From Bombyx mori (Eukaryota > Arthropoda > Insecta > Lepidoptera > Bombycidae): a stretch of DNA of 64,000 bases. The position numbers were made by a program, and so were the translations under genes. The first letter of the stretch is position 1. Each line of letters begins with the position of its first letter. The notes under the pieces are model-generated. The model searched no databases. It was given only the letters and a program-made list of their open reading frames with translations, and was not told the origin of the DNA. The stretch is taken from positions 12,931,001 to 12,995,000 of the forward strand of contig NC_085119.1 in assembly GCF_030269925.1 (NCBI RefSeq), in the 5' to 3' direction. Below are positions 55,495 through 64,000 of this stretch, one piece after another.

Positions 55495-55885
55495 TCCCGA
55501 ATGTTTACTCATTCCCGATTCTGCGGACAGAATGGAAAGCAGTCGACGTCGCCCAAAACACGTCATCTCGGATCCTCCCGATCCACTAACGGTGCTTTTA
55601 GGTACTTCAAGCACCGGTCACCGTTCTCGTCGAACCCGTCGTTGCGACGAAGGGCTCGACGAGTAAATTAACTCTCAGACACAGCCCACTGAGTTTCTCG
55701 CCGGATCTTCTCAGTGGGTCGCGTTTCCGATCCGGTGGTAGATTCTGCGAAGCACGGCTCTTGCTAGGGTTCGTGTTAGCAACGTCATCAGGTTTGAGCC
55801 CCGTGAGCTCACCTACAAAAGTTAGGGTTACGCTGATGTAGCCTCTCAAGGCTATCAGCTTAGGTAGGAAAAAAAAAAAAAAAAA
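55495..55885 (+). mobile_element. 5'-truncated jockey-type LINE, second subfamily
   Basis: The first ~170 bases still encode an ORF2 C-terminus (SSRRRPKHVISDPPDPLT, then SSTGHRSRRTRRCDEGLDE and TAA), parallel to RRRPRHVLTDPSDPITFALD in the intact element. A 3' UTR with the stem-loop (55685-55718), the TCGCGTTTCCGATCC block and an A-run follow. Confidence 0.82.
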
Positions 55886-55889
55886 GACT

Positions 55890-57505
55890 GTTTATGAAGC
55901 TATTCCAATGAAAAATTAATTTAAATACGTGATTTTTAAATACCAATTTACCTAGCCAGACAAACCCTTTATTAATTAGTTAATGAATAATGTGCGATGA
56001 GGTGAAATCATGAGGTAAATTCATGACGTAGCTACGCACAAGGAATTGTTAGTTATTAGTAAATTTTGCTACGTAGTGCCACAGTTATCTAGAACAGCAC
56101 CACCGCATCTCAACCCGTGGACGTCGTCAGCAGTTACGAAGGGAAACAGGCAGCGGTTCTTCTTGTAAACTCACCTTTCCTATTGTCAGAGGGACTTACA
56201 TGTTTACACGGGGTTCAGTTTCTGAACGTCAAAATGTCAGCGAGCGACGTCCGCCATGACACTTTTCTCTTTCAAATCATGCCGCCAAGAGCAACGCATC
56301 AATTTTACATTTCTCTTTAATTAAGTATTTAATTTGTCATATAAGGATAAAATAAATATATACAGTCCACGCTCAATTACAACAATTACAACAACAGGTG
56401 ATTACCACCTTCATGTGATCCGACTTAAACAGTCATAGCACAGTTGATTCAAGAATTTGACCCTAGCTCTCAAAGTGACCGGCAAATATGGCGTCATTTC
56501 GTTTTATCTATTCAATAAGAGGTCCTGCAGATCATGGATTCGTTTACTCTGTTGCATAAATATGTATTTATTAGCGTAAAGATAGAAGTAGAGATAAAAA
56601 ATCTAAATAATGCTTATGAGGAAAATATCATTTTTTACTATTAGTTTGTTTTGTCATTTCTGAATAAAGTTTAAAAAAAACTATACTGCCTATACATCGT
56701 TTAGTAAATGGTAAACGATTTGACGTGACTCGGCTGAGCTGACTGAACGTGTTTTAATAACTCATAAAGCCCGTCTCTGTTTATTTTACAAATACATACA
56801 CAGACACATATAAGTACTTTATAATCGAAGCGCGAGGCTAAATCTCAATTTAATGTACTAGACTAGTAATTAGTAAATAGAGACATTCTTAGCCAATAGG
56901 TAAAATCTCACGTTGCTATCACAACGGTGATCGCTTAACACCAGGTGGACCGTAAGGTCTTTTACCCGTCTGTGCTAAACAAACATTTAACATTTAAAAG
57001 ATTTGTAAAATAATAAATAACTTTTTTTCTCTTTACAAAAACCAGAAAACTGACAGAATACGTTTTACGGAAGCAAAAAATAATTCTCAATACATAGAAA
57101 ACCTTTTATCGAAGTTCATCATTCGCGTTGTAGGTACCGATGGAAGTGAATCTGAATAACACGGAGACTCTAGGGATGTACCAATCCAGTACAACTTGTC
57201 TTTGTCACTCGATATTCGAAACTCGAAAGAGCAAAGTATCGAAATTCCAGTGAACTCTGTCTGGGCCAAATGTCGTCATCGACATGTACTTAGCTCACCC
57301 CTTTGCTCCAGTAGCTGTCATTACATATAAGACAGTTCAATCACATTTACGCAGTATGCTGTAGTTTTGCCGCTGGGTGATATAATTTTTATGGGATTAA
57401 GTAATAAGATTAGTAAGTATTGTGTTGTTATAATTTTTGCACCGCTCATTATTTACACGTCATCTTGAGAGCAAATAACAATTGTAAATGAATTTGTTAC
57501 GAAGT
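55890..57505. other. AT-rich non-coding stretch
   Basis: Includes a Bm1-like 3' scrap near 56930-56980 (CGCTTAACACCAGGTGGACCG). A GC-richer block at 56100-56290 has an open frame without a known domain. Confidence 0.4.
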
Positions 57506-57509
57506 ACAG

Positions 57510-58717
57510 TACGACCGACGTAACTTGGCGAGTCTGAATATAGCCGCAGGTTAACTTTCGCGCATGTACACTTGTAAAAAAAAGTGTTATTAGCATTAAT
57601 TTTTTTAAATCAAAATACGAATTAAAATTTCCATCATCCAGGGACCAAGTACAAATAAAATGAATATCAAAACACTATGAGAGAGAAAGCTATAAAAATA
57701 ACGTAATAAATTAAAGAGAGGTAATAAAAGAATAATAAATTAAGACAGAAAGCGGTAAAAATAACGTAATTAAATTAATTCGAAAGTAAGCCCGAACAAT
57801 GCCTTCAGTTGCGATCCGCTGTACTGTGCGTTGCGATACACCAGATCGTTAGCAACTCTAAATAAAACTGTCAACATCTTTTACGCCTTCTTCTTTTTCT
57901 TTTTAAAAAAAAATCAAAAATTATGTTTGTCGGCCGTCGATTTAAAACACTATTATGCTTTGGTGGCATCTTTGTTAACGAATAGTATAAATACCAAGGG
58001 ACACTCAATACTAAAACAAATTTAAACACAAACAATCTTAAAACTAAACAAAAAAACTGAGCACTAAACAAAAACAGTATAATAATAACAAATCAATGAA
58101 AACTTTTGTAGCCGCCCGTACTCAAGACAGAGATAGCGACACGAACACGACACTAATGCTAGCGTGTGAGTGAGACACATTACCGCATACCGAGAATTAC
58201 CGAATTTATACGATGTCAAGAAAAGGGAGGTCCAATATGCGTGTTTGAGGATGTTGTTTAATCGATTTTTTTTCAAATTGATTAAAATTTATATAAAAAT
58301 ATATATTTATATTCCATTTTATAGGAGGTTTAAAATATTCACGAACAGTCCCTATTGTAGTAGTTGTTGATAAATAACTGATATTCAACTAAATCATGTC
58401 TTTCAACCAAGAAAATAAAGTGTTATTAGTTTTTTTTTTATTAAAGATGAAGTCTCGTTTACTAACGACAACATTCAATATGTTTGTAAATCTATTTCAT
58501 TCATTATCTCATATAAACAAAAATCAATAAATTCCAAACCGATAAAAATCGATTGCGATATTTGATTGAATAAAGGGACGATTGTGTTTACATAGAGTCA
58601 ATCCCTAGCCTAGACCTCCGCCCCGCGCACGTTGCTCATACCACCATTTAGTTCCTAAAAACGTTTGTGCGCAGCCTTCTGCGCGAAGTTCGGACTCGCC
58701 AAGTTACGTCGGTCGTA
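57510..58717. mobile_element. 1.2-kb TIR element without transposase
   Basis: TACGACCGACGTAACTTGGC at 57510 is matched by its exact complement ending at 58717; pairing continues over the first 24-28 bases. TA at both outer edges may be the target duplication (Tc1/mariner-like or related). The inside is AT-rich, has a tandem repeat (ATAAAAATAACGTAAT units, 57690-57775) and no transposase frame. Confidence 0.75.
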
Positions 58718-58779
58718 TTGTAAACTTCTCTAAATTTGCCACAGAAAAGAAATCTAGAGGTACCGTATTAATTCTAAAA

Positions 58780-59279
58780 GGAAGTGTGACAAAATATTTT
58801 GCCGCCACTGACCGGCAACCGGCAACCATCGCTGTTGCGCGCATGCGCTATCCCGAAACGACCCGCAGTAAAACGACTGGTCACGTGACACGACGCGGCA
58901 TTCGCTCGTCGAACATCGGCAGTCGTCGGCGATCTGCCCACTGAGCGGTTGTGTCCGTGCTCGTGTAAAACTATTCTCTCATAAATGTCAAATGGAATGA
59001 TATCGAGAAAAAAACAGTGACATGTGCTCTGTAATAACCTAACCATAAATGACAAAGTTATATTTAAAGTGTTCGTTGGTGTATATTCGAGTAATAACGT
59101 TAAAAACCACCTGATTTTGTGTAGCGAAATTTATAGACCCGGTTCCGTTCACGATTGTGTTTCGCTAGCTTCTAAAACATTTCAAGTCGCTTGAGACTGA
59201 CTGCCTTTTCATTCATTTCTGTGATTACAAACTTGAGGGGGTTGGCTCTGGTTTAAAAATAAAGATGGTGTGAGCCAAA
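58780..59279 (+). promoter_or_regulatory. Promoter and 5' leader of the TMTC gene
   Basis: A CG-rich block (58800-58960, with GCGCATGCGC and repeated CGGCAACC) without a TATA box is followed by an AT-richer leader. Upstream ORFs begin at 58985 (11 codons), 59022 (6 codons), 59049 (21 codons) and 59265 (ATG GTG TGA). The transcription start is not known, so which of these are in the mRNA is uncertain. Confidence 0.5.
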
Positions 59280-59582
59280 ATGGACCGCGTAAGTGGAGTC
59301 TGTAGGTTTGGTGGGGTGGTATCAGCGGTCAGAACCAGGACTGGTCGAAGTAGACGCCGCTTGACAGGTCAAAATCAAGTACCTGAAGATATGCCAGATC
59401 CTCCACGACGCGGCCTCGGTGCCGTCATCATATTAGCCTGCGTGCTTGTTTACCATAACTGCTTATACTGCGGATTCGTCTTTGATGATATTAGTGCCAT
59501 AAAAGAGAACAGAGACCTGAGACCGCAGACACCCATTTCTAATATTTTCCTGAACGACTTCTGGGGAACTCCTATACATAAG
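59280..59582 (+). CDS. TMTC-family O-mannosyltransferase, first coding exon
   Basis: 101 codons with a phase-0 donor (CATAAG|GTGAGA, GT at 59583). The basic N-terminus (residues 1-47, TGRSRRRLTG) is followed by one membrane segment (GAVIILACVLVYHNCLYCGF, ~47-66). Then comes the hallmark luminal loop FVFDDISAIKENRDLRP, with NIFLNDFWGTPI at the end of the exon. The FDD acidic pair fits the GT-C fold catalytic loop. TMTC proteins sit in the ER membrane and add O-mannose to cadherins; their C-terminal TPR repeats are encoded by exons beyond the window. The start at 59280 has a good context (CAAAATGG); Met38 is an alternative. Which TMTC paralogue (1-4) cannot be decided. Confidence 0.9.
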
Positions 59583-59583
59583 G

Positions 59584-60330
59584 TGAGATCAATTTACGAA
59601 AATTATCGTAATTAAATAATTATTAAATTATTACTCATTTTAAACTGTCTGTATTGAAATGTTTGGAATACGTGAGAAATAAAATAGGTTGTACTAGTTC
59701 CGATAGAACCAGTTGCTAATAAATAATTACCTCACTAGTTAGATAGATTACGAGAAGAAAAAATCCAACCAACATGCAATATCTAATGAACGAGTAGTTT
59801 ATTAAAATTTTGTTAAGAAATCCATTAATGTCGACTCCGAAAGAATCTATATTAAAATAAGCAAAGGATACGAAAGAGCATATTTTAAAGAAACTGGTTA
59901 GCTGAAGTATAAATTGTTACCAATAGATATATTATGTAGTTCTCACGTTGGATTCTTCATAAAATTTCCTCTATCTTATAACAGCGTACTTAATAGAACA
60001 TTAACTCATAAACTTCTGTTCAATCTTTCGGACATAAATAATACTTTTTTGGTGGGCCCGAAAATATTTAAATAATTAATTCGCATGTACCCACTCCTAA
60101 TTACTTACAATCATTAGTCAAAAAAGCTGTACCGCCCTTCAAGTCTGTTTCCGTCAAAATGTAATCATGGGTTCGGTTCTGACATTTTTAAAATGTAGCC
60201 TGATCTAATATCCCAAGATGAGTGGTAATATTGGCATGATTTATTTTGTTGCCATTAGCTAACGACTTAACAATATGTCTGGCATATGTCCGTCGACTTC
60301 TGTTCATCCATACTCATAAACACCATATAT
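59584..60330 (+). other. First intron of the TMTC gene, unique part
   Basis: AT-rich intron sequence. No second exon (the expected EQSHKSYRPL-type continuation) is visible before the window's end, so this intron is at least 4.4 kb. Confidence 0.6.
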
Positions 60331-60334
60331 AATA

Positions 60335-60764
60335 ATTTTTTTATTGCATAGATGGGCGGACGAGCTCACAGCCCACCTGGTGTTAAGTGGTTACCGAAGC
60401 CCATAGACATCTACAACGTAAATGCCGCCACCCATCTTGAGATATGAAGGTCTCAGTATAGTTACAACGGCTGCCCCACCCTTCAAACCGAAACGCATTA
60501 CTGCTTCACGGCAGAAATAGGCATGGTGGTGGTACCTACCCGTGCGGACTCACAAGAGGTCTTACCACCAGTAATTACGCATATTATAATTTTGCGGGTT
60601 TGATTTTTATTACACGATGTTATTTCTTCACCGTGGAAGTCAATCGTGAACATTTGTTAAGTACGTATGGCATTAGAAAAATTGGTACCCGTCTGCGGGA
60701 TTCGAACACCGGTGCATCGCTTCAACACGAATGCACCGGACGTCTTATCCAGTCCACGACGACG
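60335..60764 (-). repeat. Bm1-like SINE, full length, in TMTC intron
   Basis: T-run, ATTGCATAGATGGGCGGACG and the complete body to the tRNA-like head (complement of GTCGTCGTGGACTGGATAAG). The B box is intact. Confidence 0.92.
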
Positions 60765-60769
60765 TGAAA

Positions 60770-62200
60770 GCTTTAGTTTTAGTTTAGTTTAGTGAGCTAT
60801 GGTAACTAATTAATTTACTTGATGTGAATTATTTCTTTTGCGCAAATAATCTGGCAAAGTACGACGACGCGACGTTCGCGTCTAAAGCACATCGGGGGCT
60901 TACGAATAACCATGCATATGTATGATGCGAATCACTCGCAATCAAGTATCATGTCGAATAAATTTATTTTCATGGGGACGCAAAATACAGAGGCGTATTA
61001 CGTCGATACCGGCTCTATAAATCAAGCATTTACGCGTAGGTAACTGGAAAATTTATGGGTGTAATCATCATGAATGTTTCAACTCTGTGCATAACATCGC
61101 TACACGCCAGCTTATGGTTTCATCCGTTACAATTTCAACTGTCACATAATGTTGCATTAATTCATCAGATTCACTTTATTTATTTGCCTCGTTTTGTGCT
61201 CACGTTTCGTGTTTGTTTTTAAGCAATAAAGAATGTTATAAGGTTCAATTAATTAAGAAATAACGTAGATTTATATACTTATTATTTATTTTTATTTATT
61301 TATTTATGTACACACAGAAAAGAGGACATAATACAGAGTAATAGGAAAATTATGTACAAAGGCACTGCTTATTTCTTTAAGAAATCTCTTCGAGAGGATA
61401 ATGAGAATAATAATAAAAAGTGATGAGTGTGTGTAGAACAAATAACACATAACTAAAATAACAAATACAACATGAGAATTATAGTAATGCACATACACAT
61501 AGCAAATATTGTTAAACTTGAATACAAAATATTATAAGTAGCTCAGTAACACTCGTATATACGAAGAGTATAGAACCATGATCATTCGGTTGACGAGAGA
61601 TAAAATTGTTTGACCTTATATTAAAGCAATTACTGTGGTCAAATAATAAAGGGTACATATTTCGATAGTTTCTATATTTATCCTATACAATATATTACAT
61701 AATAAACATATTTTCAACAATAACTTCAATAGTGTAATGTATAATTTCAAACGTAGTAATGGTTCACCAAAATTCTCGTAAGCAAAGTAACTTGTTATTA
61801 TTATTTACATAACAACACGAGAATCTCAGGGAATTATGTAAAAATATGATCTGCGTGCTAATTAATACCAAGTTTATATGTACTATATTTTACGTGACAG
61901 CTAAAAGATCGACTACTTATCGGTATTAGGTGATTTCTTATAAAAAAGCTCGGGAAATCTAGTTTCGTTTTGAAATTTGCTTACTAGTTTCATTACAGAA
62001 TATAAAAGTTAATGTACGTCAGATGTTTACTTTTGAGACATTTGCATTGATTTCATATAAGAATTAATTGGTCAATATTTTCCAAAATACCATATTAAAA
62101 TGTAATCGCGTTCTATACCGCGTGCCTCTCAGTCAGGAAAGTGGCCTGGATCTAACAAAGATTCAAGATTGGACATGGAAGTAACACTATTGGAACTGGT
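60770..62200 (+). other. TMTC intron, AT-rich, nothing recognised
   Basis: No exon-like frame or placed repeat. 61250-61320 is rich in TTTA units. Confidence 0.45.
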
Positions 62201-62209
62201 AGAAAGCAG

Positions 62210-62285
62210 ACATTGTAAATCTGCACAAATAGATACTTACCGCCATTCTGCCTATTTCTACCCCAAAGCAGTCACGAGTTCCTGT
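62210..62285 (+). repeat. Degenerate Bm1-like SINE scrap
   Basis: AATCTGCACAAATAGATACTTACC, then CCATTCTGCCTATTTCTACC and CCAAAGCAGTCACG follow the SINE order. Confidence 0.45.
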
Positions 62286-62480
62286 TGGAATAATCGAGAA
62301 GGCTATCAATAAAACAACATACGCCTAAATATCTTTACTTGTAGGCTGGTCAAGTTGAATAACAGATCTAAAAGTACATGATACTCAAATACATACCAAC
62401 ATCACATATTAACGTGAAAAGAATGAGTAATACGATTCGAACGACTACAAGTTTTAGCGATGTCTCGATATATAAAATTG

Positions 62481-62522
62481 TCATACTAATATTATAAATG
62501 TAAAACTGTGTCAGTTTTGTTC
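62481..62522 (+). repeat. Helitron-type 5' end joined to a SINE
   Basis: TCATACTAATATTATAAATG and 22 further bases match 31321-31362 inverted. The SINE's T-run follows at once. Confidence 0.6.
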
Positions 62523-62700
62523 TTTTTTTTATTGCTTAGATTGGTGGACGAGCTTATAGCCCACCTGGTGTTAAGTGGTTATTGGAGCCCATAGATATTT
62601 ACAACGTTAATGCGCCACCCACCTTGAGATATAAGTTCTAAGGTCTCAATTATGGTTACAACGGGTACCCCACCCTTCAAACCGAAACGCACTACTGCTC
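62521..62700 (-). repeat. Bm1-like SINE, 5'-truncated
   Basis: T-run, ATTGCTTAGATTGGTGGACG and the body to CCGAAACGCACTACTGCTC. Confidence 0.86.
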
Positions 62701-62794
62701 TTTCCTGTCATTACTGTTCCTTTTGCACGTAAAAACTAAGCAACGGATAGATAGTATTTTTAAGAAAGTGTTAAAGCTTTATTTGTGTAACTTT

Positions 62795-62930
62795 TTTTTT
62801 ATTGCCTTTGTAGGCAGACGAGCGTACGGCCCACCTGATGGAAAGTGGATACCGTCGCCCATGGACCCATGGACCTCAGCAATGCCAGGAGCAGAGCCAA
62901 GCCGCTGCCTACCGGCTATCAAAGTGAACC
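62795..62930 (+). repeat. Second SINE-like family, fragment
   Basis: TTTTTTTTTATTGCC, GTAGGCAGACGAGCGTACGG, GTGGATACCGTCGCCCATGG, a short CCATGGACC duplication, and GCCGCTGCCTACCGGCTATC at the end. Confidence 0.78.
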
Positions 62931-63343
62931 ATTTTTAAATAGAAGACTATCAAAACGTTATTAATGAACATGTTCCATAAAATAATTTGTATTAACATTA
63001 TAATTGTGAAAGCTTGCATGTTTGAATGTTTGTTACACAATCACGTAAAAATGAGTGATCAAATTTCGATAACATTTTGTACAAAGATATAGCCTCGATA
63101 CACACACACCCCGGGTAATGTCTGATATATCTGCTATAATAAATATGATGTGTGTTTGTTGGTCCGTGATTTTACGTATCAACGGGTCTATAAGTCCACC
63201 GTAGAGAGGAACACTAACAAGTCTTTATTCCTGGAAAACGCAGTCTTCTGTCTTTCTAAATTATAAATTGAATACGTTGAAACTGCGGGGCACGTGTAAT
63301 AAGCAATAATTCACGTACATTAAAATAACAGTTTAGAAACAAA

Positions 63344-63553
63344 TTAACCCTCAGACACAGCCCACTGAGTTTCTCGCCGGATCTTCTCAGTGGGTCGCGT
63401 TTCCGATCCGGTGGTAGATTCTGCGAAGCACGGCTCTTGCTAGGGTTCGTGTTAGCAACGTCGTCAGGTTTGAGCCCCGCGAGCTCACCTACTAGTTAAG
63501 GTTACGCTGAAAAAGCCTCTCAAGGTTATCAGCTTAGGTAGGACAAAAAAAAA
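63344..63553 (+). mobile_element. 5'-truncated jockey-type LINE 3' UTR, in TMTC intron
   Basis: It is almost the same as 55660-55885: stem-loop at 63361-63394, TCGCGTTTCCGATCC, GCTCTTGCTAGGGTTCGTG, then TCAGCTTAGGTAGG and an A-run. No coding part. Confidence 0.85.
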
Positions 63554-63977
63554 ACATTTCCAAGAACATCCTTATATCGGTCATAATCAAAGTTCTCAGA
63601 ACAATACGGAAAGATCGTTTACTTCGATACAAATACAGTAACAGAAACATCAATATTTCGCAACTAAATCAAGGATAGCAAATTTTCCGCGACGGGGGAA
63701 AAGCAATCGACGGAATTGAAACTTTCCCCGGTTTTCGTAAAACAGACTATTTGAGTGTAAATGTTGAGCGGGGGAGTTAACCGATTGTTTTCCGTAATCG
63801 CGACGGGCCTATGATTATTCCGGTAACACTGCCGGTCCGATTGTGAACCCGCTCGGGGAAACTAATGGTTTTGCGGATTCGAAGTTATGTTTATGAAATA
63901 TGTTTGCTTTCGAATCACTTTATTCGGTGATTATTGCGTGTATATTAACGCGTATCCAATATACGTATTTAAATAAA

Positions 63978-64000
63978 CTAGAGGTCCCGCAGTAGTCGAA
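63978..64000 (-). mobile_element. Helitron-type 3' end, cut by the window edge
   Basis: CTAGAGGTCCCGCAGTAGTC matches the start of 16199-16611. Confidence 0.45.

Noticed and set aside
1..64000. CRISPR array, operon or bacterial-type gene cluster
   Set aside because: No regularly spaced repeats and no prokaryotic gene organisation; introns, SINEs and LINEs show animal nuclear DNA.

Overview
The window looks like lepidopteran nuclear DNA, most probably Bombyx mori or a close relative. It is AT-rich with long introns. It holds many copies of a tRNA-headed SINE that I recognise as Bm1-like, (TTAGG)n-type telomeric motifs, Helitron-type ends, and R1-, jockey- and RTE-type LINEs. There is no prokaryotic or viral gene organisation.

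Only two host genes are clear, both on the + strand. At the left end are the last four coding exons of a tetraspanin that I recognise as Tsp2A (1222-1419, 2895-3071, 5081-5266, 5796-5873, all phase-0 junctions). A poly(A) signal lies at 5997-6002, and the first exon is outside the window. At the right end is the promoter, 5' leader and first coding exon (59280-59582) of a TMTC-family (transmembrane and TPR) ER O-mannosyltransferase; its remaining exons lie beyond the window. Three short splice-flanked open stretches (33381-33541, 39134-39187, 44845-44947) may be exons of an unrecognised gene, but with low confidence.

The other ~50 kb is a transposon landscape. 7.5-9.2 kb: old R1-type and jockey-type fragments. 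9360-14528: a full-length jockey-type LINE on the minus strand with intact ORF1 (CCHC gag-like) and ORF2 (endonuclease + reverse transcriptase), a poly(A) tail and a 13-bp target-site duplication. 15-23 kb: Helitron-type and SINE copies. 24.1-26.9 kb: two 5'-truncated R1-type copies, tail to tail. 29.7 and 34.9 kb: two MITEs, one a hAT type with an 8-bp duplication. 41.9-43.0 kb: truncated jockey-type and RTE-type insertions with target-site duplications. 47508-52133: an LTR retrotransposon with two 383-bp LTRs that look identical, but most of pol is missing and replaced by a SINE that carries an R1 fragment. 57510-58717: a 1.2-kb TIR element just upstream of the TMTC promoter.

The most interesting signals are these. 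(1) A covarying 34-nt hairpin in the jockey-type 3' UTR: the same base pair appears as G-C, G-U and A-U in different copies. (2) The SINE inside the LTR element has a strong excess of A-to-G changes on its sense strand, as expected if its RNA was hyper-edited before reverse transcription. (3) The pol-less chimeric LTR element has matching LTRs, so it appears to have moved recently as a composite. (4) The jockey-type ORF1 and ORF2 lie in one frame, separated by a stop plus one codon. All comparisons were made by eye.
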